Below are positions 1 to 8,381 of a stretch of DNA of 49,967 bases, in pieces. Source of the DNA: JBBRWV01 sp038248985 (GTDB taxonomy: Bacteria; Planctomycetota; Phycisphaerae; WQYP01); NCBI GenBank assembly GCA_038248985.1, contig JBBRWV010000007.1, forward strand, positions 1-49,967, in the 5' to 3' direction. Within the stretch, counting starts at the first letter, position 1, and each line of letters begins with the position of its first letter. The notes under the pieces are model-generated. The model was not told the origin of the DNA. It worked only from the letters and a program-made list of their open reading frames with translations, and did not search any database. The translations under genes and the position numbers were made by a program.

Positions 1-56
1 CCGGACACCCGGTCCGCACCGGGCTTGGTCTTCACTACATCGACTTTCAGGAGCAT
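1..56 (-). CDS. Partial CDS running off the left edge (5' end only)
   Basis: An ATG on the minus strand at 56 opens a frame that stays open to the window edge and gives 18 complete residues, beginning MLLKVDVVKTKPG. The bases before it (a G-rich run) could act as a weak ribosome binding site. The piece is too short to identify. The real start could also be another codon inside it. Confidence 0.3.
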   Translation of the reverse strand, partial: MLLKVDVVKTKPGADRVS

Positions 57-256
57 CCCCCCCCGTAGCGACGCCCCATCGTCGATTCACGCACGAAAAA
101 AATATTCTCAAGGTCGAACTGCGGAAGTCGGGTTAGCGGAGGGGCGGGGAAACGGAAAGGGGAAATGGACTTGTGGGGAGTGAGGCAAGCGGGCTGAGGG
201 GTGGGCGCAGTGGGGGATGGGAATTTGCCGGGGTTGGGCGGGCATTGTTGGTGCCG

Positions 257-1123
257 TCAGACTTCGTGGTGGAGTTGTTGGAGGCGTGGGCTGGTGGTGA
301 GCATCCATTGGATGCGTTCGAAGTGGCCGAGCCATTCGGCGATGTTGGCGGATTGGAGTTCGGAGGCGGGAAGAGCGAGGCCGGTGGGGCAGGAGGCGCC
401 TTCGCGGCCGGCGCGTTGTTTGGCGATTTTGTTGCGGTAGGTGGCAAGGGTGCGTTCACCGAAGCGGCCGCACTCGTAGAAGTCTTCGCTGAGGAAGAGG
501 AGCATGGGGACGCGGGGTGCGCCGCAGATGGAGAGTTCTTTGGCGATGGCGTGATCCCAGGTTTCGAGGTCGTCGTAGCCGGACTGGGCGGCGAGGGCGG
601 CGTCGCGTTGATCTTCGGTGATGAGGCCGAGCTGGGTCATGACGTCGCCGATGCGGACGTTGAGTCCGGTGGCTTTGTGGGCTTCTTGAGTGAGGAGGGC
701 TTTTTCGACGCGTTCCTGGTTGAGGATGCCCCATTTGACGAGGATTTTGCCGATGGGTTTGGAGCGGATATCTTCGGGGTCGGAGGCGGTGCCGGGTTTG
801 TAGAGGGTGTTGTGGGGCGCGGGGGAATCGGGGTTGAAATCCTGGACGCGGTGGACGAAGCGGAGATCAATGAGGAGGGAGTGCTCGGCGAATTTTTGGA
901 AGATGGGGCAGGAGGCGATGCAGTCACCGCACCAGGCACCGGCGAGGCAGAGGACGTGCATTTTTCGGCCGAAGGAAGCGAGGAGTTGCTGCTGCTGGGA
1001 GTGGAGGGAGATGGAATCGTAGGAGGCTTTCCAGCGGGCGAGATTTTCAGGGGTGGCATATTTTTGGAGGTAGTCTTCGTAGCCGAGGGCACGCTGAAAA
1101 ACAGTTCGGAAGTCCAACGTCAT
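257..1123 (-). CDS. Thioredoxin-like protein with an internal GspE/MshE N-domain-like insertion
   Basis: A cytoplasmic protein of 288 aa with no signal peptide. Residues 54-70 hold the thioredoxin-type strand and active site (AGAWCGDC, cysteines 65 and 68). The usual cis-proline strand appears only at about 201-210 (GAPRVPMLLF). Between them, at about 122-183, lie two half-repeats of the form 'IGKILVKWGIL..E..EKAL' and 'IGDVMTQLGLITEDQRDAAL', which look like the N-terminal domain of type II secretion/type IV pilus ATPases (T2SSE_N/MshEN). This domain binds c-di-GMP in some relatives. A redox role is likely from the CxxC. What the insertion senses is unknown. The start at 1123 has GGAG about 8 bases upstream. 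It stands alone, 127 bp from the next gene. Confidence 0.75.
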   Translation of the reverse strand: MTLDFRTVFQRALGYEDYLQKYATPENLARWKASYDSISLHSQQQQLLASFGRKMHVLCLAGAWCGDCIASCPIFQKFAEHSLLIDLRFVHRVQDFNPDSPAPHNTLYKPGTASDPEDIRSKPIGKILVKWGILNQERVEKALLTQEAHKATGLNVRIGDVMTQLGLITEDQRDAALAAQSGYDDLETWDHAIAKELSICGAPRVPMLLFLSEDFYECGRFGERTLATYRNKIAKQRAGREGASCPTGLALPASELQSANIAEWLGHFERIQWMLTTSPRLQQLHHEV

Positions 1124-1250
1124 GGAGGGTTCTCCGGTAAGTCAAAAAGGAAAGGTCTTATCGAATGTATCGGCAGAATGGGCCGAATGTTTCACTTTTT
1201 TAAATAACGCACAACGGATAGCATTGTTTGGCGAATTCGGTTTTTTAACA

Positions 1251-2039
1251 TTAGGCGCGGGGGCGAGTGGGGAATAGTTGGGCGGCGGCTTCGACGAGGG
1301 CGGAGAAAAGGGTTTCGCTGGGGGTGGCGGGCATGTCTTCGGGATGCCATTGGACGGCGAGCCAGAAGGGGAGGGTGGGATCTTCGATGGCTTCGATGAG
1401 GCCGTCGGGGGCGAGAGCGGAGGCGACGAGGCCGTGGCCGAGTGTGGCGATGCCTTGGCGATGGCGGGAATTTACGGGGAGGTTTTCGGTGCCGAGGATT
1501 TGGTGGAGCAGGGTGCGGGGGCGGACGGTGACGGGGTGTTGCGCGGCGGAATAGATGTTGGCAAGGCGGACGCGATCGTAGTGATGTTGAAAGGGATTTT
1601 CGGCGGAGGGGGGCTGAGGGAGATTTTCGGTGAGGTTTTGGTGGAGTGTGCCGCGGCGTTGGACGTTCATTTCCTGGCAACCGAGGCAGATGCCGAGGAT
1701 GGGGAGGGCGCGGGCTTCGGCGAGGTTGAGGATTGCGAAGTCAAAATTTTGGCGGCGGGGATGCATGATTTGGGTGGAGGGGTGGAGAGGTTGGCCGTAG
1801 AGGGCGGGGTCGACATCGGGGCCGCCGGGGAGGAGGAGAGCGTCGACGGAGTTGAGCATGTGGGCGAGGGTTTCGAGGTCGGGCGGGCCGGGGGTGTGGG
1901 GGAGGAGGATAGGGAGGCCGCCGGCGTGGAGGACGGCGTCGACGTAGGCGGCGTTGAGTTGGCAGGAGTCCCGGCTGGCGGGGTGGAGTTGGTCGGGGGA
2001 GGCGAGGTCGAGAGTGAGGCCGATGCGGGGGCGAGGCAT
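1251..2039 (-). CDS. Gamma-glutamyl-gamma-aminobutyrate hydrolase-like protein (peptidase C26)
   Basis: A 262-aa class I glutamine amidotransferase-like hydrolase. The nucleophile elbow is ILGICLGCQEMNV with the catalytic cysteine at 118, followed by the family's GGTLxQ-like stretch (RRGTLHQNL). The catalytic histidine lies in AVQWHPED near the C-terminus. PuuD-type enzymes cleave gamma-glutamyl-GABA in putrescine breakdown, and the length matches that family (about 250 aa). There are no other putrescine genes nearby, so the substrate is uncertain. The N-terminus (PRPRIGLTLD) begins directly with the first strand of the fold, which supports this start. Confidence 0.85.
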   Translation of the reverse strand: MPRPRIGLTLDLASPDQLHPASRDSCQLNAAYVDAVLHAGGLPILLPHTPGPPDLETLAHMLNSVDALLLPGGPDVDPALYGQPLHPSTQIMHPRRQNFDFAILNLAEARALPILGICLGCQEMNVQRRGTLHQNLTENLPQPPSAENPFQHHYDRVRLANIYSAAQHPVTVRPRTLLHQILGTENLPVNSRHRQGIATLGHGLVASALAPDGLIEAIEDPTLPFWLAVQWHPEDMPATPSETLFSALVEAAAQLFPTRPRA

Positions 2040-2092
2040 GTGGGGGGATCCTTTCTGGGGGAATGAGGGGAGTGAATACGCAAGAGGCCAGA

Positions 2093-2608
2093 TTAAACGG
2101 AAGTGCGTTCTGCGGCTTGTTGGGAAGCGCGAGGCTGGGAATGACGACTTTTCAGGGAACGTTTGGGAGAAGGGGTATGGACCGAAGTGGAGGGTTTTCG
2201 CGCAGGTTTATCGCCATCAATTTTCACGCCTTGGATGCGCGCGGCAGCTTGCAGGGTGAGGATCGCACGAACGACGGGAGGGCGAGGATACATTCGCCCA
2301 CATTCCCAGCGGCTGACGGTCATTTTGGATACGCGTAACTTGCGGGCGAAGTCACTTTGATTCAGGCCCAGCGCTTCGCGGAGGCTGAGGATGAAGCCGG
2401 GTGTGATTTTTTTTTGCGTGGTAAAAACCGCGCGGAGTCTATCGAGTGCGCGGACGGCGGAGGGGAGCAGGGTCGGCCGGCCCGATCGGTCAGGCTTCAG
2501 CCATGCGGCCCGGAGGGTGATGGCGAGCATTGCGTCGGGTCCAAAGGAGACGGTATAGGGAAGATCGAGGCCGGGTTTCCAGGCGTTAGGGGTGGCAGTG
2601 GTGCTCAT
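2093..2608 (-). CDS. XRE-type helix-turn-helix protein, likely antitoxin
   Basis: A 171-aa protein with a Cro/C1-type helix-turn-helix at about residues 77-110 (LREALGLNQSDFARKLRV then SKMTVSRWECG). Antitoxins of the HigA/MqsA type carry a similar domain after a short N-terminal region. Its start codon overlaps the stop of the upstream DUF4258-like gene by 4 bases (ATGA), so the two are translationally coupled. It probably represses the shared promoter upstream of the toxin-like gene. The C-terminal 45 residues are basic and low in complexity and may be poorly conserved. The antitoxin role is inferred from the gene pair. Confidence 0.75.
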   Translation of the reverse strand: MSTTATPNAWKPGLDLPYTVSFGPDAMLAITLRAAWLKPDRSGRPTLLPSAVRALDRLRAVFTTQKKITPGFILSLREALGLNQSDFARKLRVSKMTVSRWECGRMYPRPPVVRAILTLQAAARIQGVKIDGDKPARKPSTSVHTPSPKRSLKSRHSQPRASQQAAERTSV

Positions 2609-2904
2609 GGGTCCTCCCAGTAAAGGGTAATAAACTCGGTGTGGGTTTCATCCATTTCCACGACGCAGACGATGGCGATCAGATCCCCGGTGGCGGCAGC
2701 GCCGCGAATGATCCATTTCGGGCGAAGATATTTATCCATTCCTGGAGATTGCATATCCTGGGGTTTGTGAAATACGACATGGATGTCGGGCCAGAATAAT
2801 CCGCGTTCGATCATGCGTGCGGTGAAGTGCATAGTCAATGAATAGCCATCGTCCTCGATGCACTGACGGATGACGCGGAGTGCTTGCCGAGCTGCAGGAG
2901 TCAT
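2605..2904 (-). CDS. DUF4258-like protein, likely toxin of a toxin-antitoxin pair
   Basis: A 99-aa protein. The stretch YSLTMHFTARMIERGLFWPD followed by a strand and a C-terminal FITLYWED is the pattern of DUF4258 proteins, small RelE/MqsR-like folds often paired with HTH or zinc-ribbon antitoxins. The ATG at 2904 is preferred over the ATG at 2940, because a good promoter (TTGTTG, 17 bases, TATACT) ends only 7 bases before it. The upstream start would lie inside the promoter. The mRNA would then be leaderless. It overlaps the antitoxin gene by 4 bases. A nuclease activity is likely from the family but is not shown by the sequence. Confidence 0.7.
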   Translation of the reverse strand: MTPAARQALRVIRQCIEDDGYSLTMHFTARMIERGLFWPDIHVVFHKPQDMQSPGMDKYLRPKWIIRGAAATGDLIAIVCVVEMDETHTEFITLYWEDP

Positions 2905-2911
2905 GCAATCA

Positions 2912-2940
2912 AGTATACGCACTTGTAGGCGCAGCAACAA
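2912..2940 (-). promoter_or_regulatory. Promoter of the toxin-antitoxin pair (leaderless)
   Basis: On the minus strand there is TTGTTG (-35), a 17-base spacer and TATACT (-10, 5 of 6 consensus). The ATG of the toxin-like gene follows after TGATTGC, so transcription would begin at or next to the A of the start codon. Confidence 0.6.
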
Positions 2941-3054
2941 GATGGACGACAGATGGCGCGGGCCATAGAGCGAGGTAGATTTTTGGGCGATAGGTACGGA
3001 GTGGGTTGCAGGCGAAACCTGTTACGGAGACCGATCACCCCCCCACCGTTTTTA

Positions 3055-4128
3055 TTAGTCGGATTTTTGGGTGGTGGGGGCGGATTCGTTCATGTGCTGC
3101 ATGAGGGCTTTGAGTTGTTCCTGGAGGAGGCGGTTTTGCTTTTCGAGTTCTTTGACGCGCTCCTCCATGGCGGGGGTGGCGGGGCGCGTCGACGGGACTG
3201 AAGGGCTGCGGGTGGGTGGGGTTTTGAGGAGTTGTTCGGCGAGGGGGCGGAGTTCTTGGGGGAGTTTGTCGAGGTGTGCGGGATCGACGTCGTGCTTGAC
3301 GGAGCCGACGGTGATGCTGGCGCGGGTTTGGCCGTGGGCGTCGGTTTCGCGGGTGAGGACGACAGTTTGGCCGCCGCTGACGATGGATTTGATGGACTGG
3401 ATGGTCATGGAGGCGTCGGGGCCGTTGAGGTCGAGGCGGTAGCCGGGGCCGACCTGGGCCTGGGCACCGTTGGGGAGGACGTAGTTTCGGGCACGGCCCT
3501 GGGAGGCGCCTTTGGGATCGCCGCCGGCGTTGGGTTGGAAATTTGCGAGGTTGGCGCCCATGGCGACCATGGAGGTGGGGCGTTGCTCGGGGACGATGTT
3601 GACAGTGGTGCGATCGCCTTCGCGCAAGTAGGTGATTTTGGAAGTGACGGGGAGGAGGGCGCGGGCGGGGGGTTCGGGCGGGGCCTTGTCGTCGATTTGG
3701 GGGGTTGCCTCTTCGCCCTTGGTGGGGCTTTTGCTGGAGCCCTGCTCAACGCTTTTGGGCGTCTCGGGGGCGCGGAGAATATTGGCGGCGTGGGCGAGTT
3801 CTTCCTGGGAGGTGATGGGGCGGCCGTTGATTTCCACGAGGAGATCATCGGCTTTGAGGCCGGCTTTTTCGGCGGGGGAATTGGGGAGGACGGAAACGAC
3901 CATCAGGCCCTGATCTTTGTGCAACTTCAGTTGTTTGGCGATGACGGGGGGGATGTTTTCGACGGCGACGCCGAACCAGTATTGATTTTTGGGCAAGGCG
4001 GCTTCGAGGGCGGCGCGTTGTTTGAGCTCGGTGGGAGACTGGGCGTGAGCGCCGGTGCCGAGAAGGGTGCTGAACAGGGTGCCGAAAAGGGCGGCAGTCA
4101 GGAAGAAGTTGGGAGTGGGTCGCGGCAC
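3055..4128 (-). CDS. Exported PDZ-domain protein with C-terminal coiled coil
   Basis: A 357-aa protein with an N-terminal signal peptide (hydrophobic FFLTAALFGTLFSTLLG, cleavage after AHA). It is followed by a PDZ domain at about 50-115 (YWFGVAVENIPP...GLMVVSVLPNSPAEKAGLKADDLLVEING). There is no trypsin-like protease domain, so it is not a full DegP. A proline-rich linker, a central beta-rich region and a C-terminal coiled coil (VKELEKQNRLLQEQLKAL) follow. It lies 18 bp downstream of the anti-sigma gene on the same strand and is probably its operon partner. It may act as an envelope sensor or adaptor for that sigma system, which is inference from position. Confidence 0.7.
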   Translation of the reverse strand: MPRPTPNFFLTAALFGTLFSTLLGTGAHAQSPTELKQRAALEAALPKNQYWFGVAVENIPPVIAKQLKLHKDQGLMVVSVLPNSPAEKAGLKADDLLVEINGRPITSQEELAHAANILRAPETPKSVEQGSSKSPTKGEEATPQIDDKAPPEPPARALLPVTSKITYLREGDRTTVNIVPEQRPTSMVAMGANLANFQPNAGGDPKGASQGRARNYVLPNGAQAQVGPGYRLDLNGPDASMTIQSIKSIVSGGQTVVLTRETDAHGQTRASITVGSVKHDVDPAHLDKLPQELRPLAEQLLKTPPTRSPSVPSTRPATPAMEERVKELEKQNRLLQEQLKALMQHMNESAPTTQKSD

Positions 4129-4146
4129 GTTTTGACGGTTCCTATT

Positions 4147-4821
4147 TTACTGCCAGCTAACGCTGGTAAGGGTGTTTACGGGAACGACCACGGCACCGCC
4201 TTGGCCATCGGGTTGAATCACGAGGGACTGGCGGGAGGGCAGAGCGTCTTGCGAGTCGGAGGTCATGAACATGGAGGAGGAGATGGCGTTGCCGCGTTCG
4301 TGAGAGACGGGGACATCGACGCTGACCATCTCGGACATGCCGACGACGGCACCGGGGAGGTTGGCGGTGATCATGGCGTTATCGGTGGGGGGAGTTACGG
4401 GGCGGTTGGTGAGGCCATACCAGGTGGTGAAGGCGGAGACGGCGGCGACGAGCAGGCCGGCGGCGAGGGCGCGGGGGCCGATTTTCCAGAGGGTTTTTTG
4501 CGGGAGGACGTAGGGGTTGGGGGCTTGGAGGGCGGCGTTTTCCAGGCGATTGTCGGAGGTGCTTTGGGGAACGGGCAACGGGGTGGCGGATATGAGGATG
4601 TGGCGGGCGGTGCGTTTTTCGGTTTGGCGTTCGAGGAAGCGAATGGAGAGGGATCGCCAGAGGCCGGGCTGACGTTCGAGGTGGCGCAGCAATTCCTGGC
4701 GTTGGGTTTCGGCGAGTTCTTCATCGACGAGGAGATCGATTTGCATTTCGAGCTCCATGGGGGAATCCATGAGGGATTTTGCGGGTTGATTGAGCGGGTT
4801 CATTTTTGTGTTCTCATTCAT
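4147..4821 (-). CDS. Putative membrane anti-sigma factor
   Basis: A 224-aa protein. The cytoplasmic N-terminal part (MELEMQIDLLVDEELAETQR, then a helical 'RHLERQPGLWRSLSIRF') resembles the short helical domain of anti-sigma factors, although the zinc HxxxCxxC motif is absent. One membrane helix lies at about 135-153 (ALAAGLLVAAVSAFTTWYG), followed by a periplasmic tail of about 70 residues. Only 2 bases separate it from the sigma gene stop codon, and its ribosome binding site GGAGG lies inside the last codons of that gene, so the two are translationally coupled. The role is inferred from this arrangement. Confidence 0.7.
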   Translation of the reverse strand: MNENTKMNPLNQPAKSLMDSPMELEMQIDLLVDEELAETQRQELLRHLERQPGLWRSLSIRFLERQTEKRTARHILISATPLPVPQSTSDNRLENAALQAPNPYVLPQKTLWKIGPRALAAGLLVAAVSAFTTWYGLTNRPVTPPTDNAMITANLPGAVVGMSEMVSVDVPVSHERGNAISSSMFMTSDSQDALPSRQSLVIQPDGQGGAVVVPVNTLTSVSWQ

Positions 4822-4823
4822 GG

Positions 4824-5519
4824 TTATACCTCCGGGTAGGTTTCCAGGAGCAGTTCCCGTAATTTCTGTCGCGCGCGAAACAGGCGCATCTGGACGACGC
4901 CGGCGGTCACGCCGAGGCGTTCGGCGATTTCCTGATAGCTACAGTCATCGACGTGTTTGAGGAGCAACATTTCGACATCCTTGACGGGCAGTTGGGCGAC
5001 GGCAGCGCGGAGATGGACGTGCCGTTCGCTATCGAGGATGCAGCCGAGCGGATCGGTTCCGCCGCTGCCGCCGAGGGGGTCATCGGTGCGACGCGCGGGG
5101 GCGACTTCGGTGGCCCCGTGGCGTTGGGTATAGGTCAGCATCGCCTCATTGACGCGTTTTCGGGCGCGGCCGAGGGTGCGTCGGTGCATGAGCGCTGCGC
5201 GGACGGTGAGGCGGTACAACCAGGCCTTGGCGTTGGCGGCAGTGCGAAGGGTTTCCCAGTTTCGCACGGCGGCCATCGCCACGTCCTGCATGACATCCTC
5301 GGAGCCTTCGAAGCCGCGGAGCCGAGCGATGGCGACAGCGCGGAGCCAGGACCCGTGGAGGCGCAGGGCTTCATTGGGGTCGGCGGGAAGCGGCGGCGCG
5401 TCCACCGGGGCGGGTTCCGGCACGTTCATGTGCGCCAGAGCCGGGGCGGAGAGGGGAGCCGAAGTGCCGGACCTTCGTAGTGGCGCGGGGGTAAGACTGC
5501 TGAGCTTCGCGGTCGCCAA
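4824..5519 (-). CDS. ECF-type RNA polymerase sigma factor
   Basis: A 231-aa sigma-70 family protein with region 2 at about 50-120 (WLRAVAIARLRGFEGSEDVMQDV...AWLYRLTVRAALMHRRT) and region 4 at about 165-225 (LPVKDVEMLLLKHVDDCSYQEIAERLGVTAGVV in pieces, then QMRLFRARQKLRELL). The first 45 residues are Ala/Pro-rich and may not be translated, in which case a later in-frame start is used. It is first in an operon with the anti-sigma and PDZ genes. The layout suggests control of an envelope response by release from the membrane anti-sigma factor. Confidence 0.88.
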   Translation of the reverse strand: MATAKLSSLTPAPLRRSGTSAPLSAPALAHMNVPEPAPVDAPPLPADPNEALRLHGSWLRAVAIARLRGFEGSEDVMQDVAMAAVRNWETLRTAANAKAWLYRLTVRAALMHRRTLGRARKRVNEAMLTYTQRHGATEVAPARRTDDPLGGSGGTDPLGCILDSERHVHLRAAVAQLPVKDVEMLLLKHVDDCSYQEIAERLGVTAGVVQMRLFRARQKLRELLLETYPEV

Positions 5520-5611
5520 AACGACTCCTGGGGCGTGGATGTCTGGATATACGTTGCCGCGACAAGCGGAGGCTTTCAGGGTAGCACCGGTAAACTGAAA
5601 AACAAAACGGC

Positions 5612-6388
5612 CTAGGGGCGGAGGGCGTCGAGGGGGCCGAAATCGAGGACGCGATCGCCGACGATTCCGGCGATGTGGACGTCTTTATCGGCGGGGAGGG
5701 GGAGGTCGAGGATCCAATGGCGCGGGGTGAGGAGGTTGGAGCCTAAAGAGGTGCGGGAGAAGGCGGGGAGGAGGAGGAGGGAGAAGGGGGAGCGTGGGTG
5801 GATTTCGGGGAAGGGGATTTGGCAGAGGGCGTAGCAGATCATTTTGGCGGATTGGACGCGGTCGGCGAGTAGGACGGCGGGGTGTTGGTGGCCGACGATC
5901 AGGCCGGTGACGCCGGGCGGGAGGCGGGCGGGGGATTTCAGGAAGGTGAGGTTGTCGCCGTGAGCGATCAGCCAGGGGCCGAGGCGGGTGGAGTCGCAGG
6001 TTTCGACGGAGGAGGTTGCGAAGATTTCGCGGAGGGCGGTGGGCGAAGGATCGTGGTTGCCGCGGGTGAGGGTGACGGGGCAATCGGCGGGCAACTGGTG
6101 GAGGAGGGCGCGGGCGTGGGCGATGGTTTCGGGGGCGGGTGCGGGGTGGTCGAAGAAGTCGCCGGCGATGACTATGCGTTGAGGGGCGCGGGCGAGGAGG
6201 GCGGACCATGGGGGGAGAATTGCGGGGGCGTCGTCGGGCATGAAGATGCCGGCGGCGCGGAGTTGGATTTCGAGGCCGAGGTGAAGATCGGCGAGGATGG
6301 CGGTGCGCGTGGGGGAGTGCCAGAGGAAGCGATGGGGTGTGGCATGCAAGCCGCCGGGCAAGGGCAGGTCAGCGTCGGGCAGGTTCAC
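5612..6388 (-). CDS. Calcineurin-like metallophosphoesterase (PdeM-like)
   Basis: About 258 aa from a GTG start at 6388 with AAAGGA just upstream. A longer reading to 6547 adds only Pro/Arg-rich sequence of no family likeness. All five metallophosphoesterase motifs are visible: LADLHLG, GDFFDH, RGNHD, IAHGD and GHQHP. The order and length match the small cytoplasmic phosphoesterases linked to DNA ligase/exonuclease genes (the PdeM or 'ligase-associated' type). No ligase or helicase gene is adjacent here, so the substrate is open. It binds two metal ions by family rule. Confidence 0.82.
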   Translation of the reverse strand: MNLPDADLPLPGGLHATPHRFLWHSPTRTAILADLHLGLEIQLRAAGIFMPDDAPAILPPWSALLARAPQRIVIAGDFFDHPAPAPETIAHARALLHQLPADCPVTLTRGNHDPSPTALREIFATSSVETCDSTRLGPWLIAHGDNLTFLKSPARLPPGVTGLIVGHQHPAVLLADRVQSAKMICYALCQIPFPEIHPRSPFSLLLLPAFSRTSLGSNLLTPRHWILDLPLPADKDVHIAGIVGDRVLDFGPLDALRP

Positions 6389-6920
6389 GGGGCATCCTTT
6401 TGGAGGGGTGTTTGGGTGGGGCGTTACAAACACTTGACCAGGACGGGGGTCGAGGTGGCGGCATTGCGCTCGACGGCCAGGGTGTACCGGGGACGTGGGC
6501 GCGGCTCGTAGGTGTAATTTTACAGGGCGCGCCACGGGGCGTTCCATCCAGGGCCATTTTGAATATTGCGGAGGGCTGGGGGGCCATGGGGGCTAGTGTA
6601 AACGGACAACCGCTTGTGGAGGAAGGAAGTTTTTTGAGGTCGGGGCCGGGAACGTGAGGAGCCTTTGATGCGGAGTGCGCCGGTGACTTCATCGAGGCCG
6701 AGCGATGCGCCCAATTGGACAAAAGGAATTGCCATGAGGCTGAGGCCGGATTTCGTATTGACCAGTGCGTTGTTGGAGTGGCCATGGGCTCAGGCGTCGC
6801 GGGGGCGGAGGCCGGCGGAGATTTTTTGGATTTCGTGATCGGCAGGGTTCGGGATCAACTCTGGGGGCAAGCGGGGGTCAATAGGGTAAGATAGAAGCTC
6901 TGCATTTTAAGGAGATGGAT
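6389..6920. other. Gene-poor stretch with a possible decayed minus-strand ORF
   Basis: About 530 bp between two divergent genes. On the minus strand a frame around 6600-6780 reads ALVNTKSGLSLMAIPFVQLG and continues LGLDEVTGALRIKG. This looks protein-like but has a stop just upstream and no credible start, and I do not recognise it. AAGGAG at 6909-6914 is the ribosome binding site of the next gene. Nothing else is visible. Confidence 0.3.
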
Positions 6921-8170
6921 ATGCATTGGGTTCAACGACAGACGGTGGCGATGTTGCTGGCGGCGGGGCTGGCGGGATTTTTTCGGCCGGGGCGGCGCGG
7001 GCGGCGGATGTGGGCGCGGAGGCGGCGCTGCAGCGCACGCTGGATCAGCCATTTGATTTGAAGTTGCAGAAGGTGGAGTTGGGGGAGGCGTTCAAGCAGA
7101 TCGCGGAGAAGGCGAACATTGCGTTGCAGGTGGACCCGGCGTGTTACAACGCGCTGCCTTACGGGGCGTCGACGAAGGTGTCGGCGGATTTCCGGCAGTC
7201 GAAGTTGCGGGATGCGATCGAGGAAGTGCTGATACCGCTGGGGCTGCAGCAGACGGTGTCGGGGGCGACGGTGATCGTGCGTCCATCGGATCCGCTGGCG
7301 CGGATCGGGCGGAAGGCGGAGTGGGAAGAATTGAAGTTGCTGCAGGAGTTGCGGACGGTGGAGTTGAAGACGCCGCCGACGAACGGGTTTGATTGGACGG
7401 ATATGCTACGGAATGCGACGGGGCGTCCGGGGCTGGTGGTGACGGTGGCGAACACGGATGATCCGACGGTGCATGACAAGGCGGTGGAGCAGTTGCGGAA
7501 GCAATTTCCGGTGACGGCGTTTCGGGCGATTGAAGCGTACAGCGAGTTGACGCGGCAGATCTGGTTTGTGGAGACGGGGGTGGGTGTGGCGGCGAACAGT
7601 GCGACGGTGCGGATCATGCCGATGAAGCGGTGGATTTACCGGCAGATGGAGCGTCCGGTGCAGATATCATTTACGAACACGCCGCTGGAGAAGGTGGTGG
7701 CGGAGTTGAATCATCTGTCGGGGATTCGGATTGCGCCGGAGCCGGGGTTGTTCCAGGCGATACCGGTGGTGAGTTTGAATTCGAACAATGGGAGCGTGAT
7801 CCAGACGCTGGAGACGTTGGCGGGTGCGACGGGGATTGCGTTTGATGTGCGGGAGGATTCGGTGCTGCTGCACATAGCGGGGAAGCAGGCGGTGGTGGTG
7901 GCGCCGCGGATGGACACGATCGTGGGGCGTTACACGCTGCCGGTGGGGAAGGAGGGGAACAGCGTGGAGGTATTTATTCGGGAGAGCGATTTGCCGGTGG
8001 AGTTGAATGAGTTGCGGAAGAAGAAGCTGAAGGAGGCGTTGGAGGGGATGCAGAAGGTGTGGCGGCAGGAGGGAGCTGGGGCAGGGCCGGGACCGATGAC
8101 AGGGCCGGCGGCGACGCAGGCGACGACGATGCCTGCGACTTCGACGACGCGGGAGGTGGGGGGTATGTAG
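6921..8170 (+). CDS. Exported STN/secretin-like protein; signal peptide in a different frame (frameshift at T6)
   Basis: AAGGAG at 6909-6914 sits 6 bases before the ATG at 6921. This opens a typical signal peptide (MHWVQRQTVAMLLAAGLAGF) but then runs into Arg-rich nonsense. The rest of the protein is in another frame (continuous from a TTG at 6926), beginning SAGAARAADVGAEAALQRT, exactly the expected signal peptidase site. One extra T in the T6 run at 6978-6983, or a -1 slip there, joins the two. The body of about 390 aa has two regions resembling secretin/TonB short N-terminal (STN) domains (FDLKLQKVELGEAFKQIAEK near 40, VQISFTNTPLEKVVAELNHL near 240). This suggests a periplasmic protein, but no secretin pore domain is present. 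Confidence 0.65.
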
Positions 8171-8381
8171 GCGGGGCGGGAGGCGGGGTAGGAACTGGGT
8201 GGAGACGGGGGATTTAGGCATCGTGCGGCGGGGAATTTTCCAGAGCGCGGAGTTTCAGGGGCCATTCCGAGCGTCCGTTTGATCGGACGTTCAACCATCT
8301 GGCGATGGCGGCGATTGCCGGGGCCGGGATTGGCAGTGCGTGCAGTGGGGGGTGGGGGGGGGATTTGGTACACTTTGAGGG

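Noticed and set aside
3232..4839. A 535-aa plus-strand frame over the PDZ and anti-sigma genes
   Set aside because: Gly/Glu/Ala-rich shadow with no motif; the minus-strand genes have signal peptide, PDZ domain and coupled starts.
6520..6785. A gene on the minus strand upstream of the phosphoesterase
   Set aside because: The readable stretch is short, follows a stop and has no credible start or recognised family; kept only as a note in the gene-poor region.
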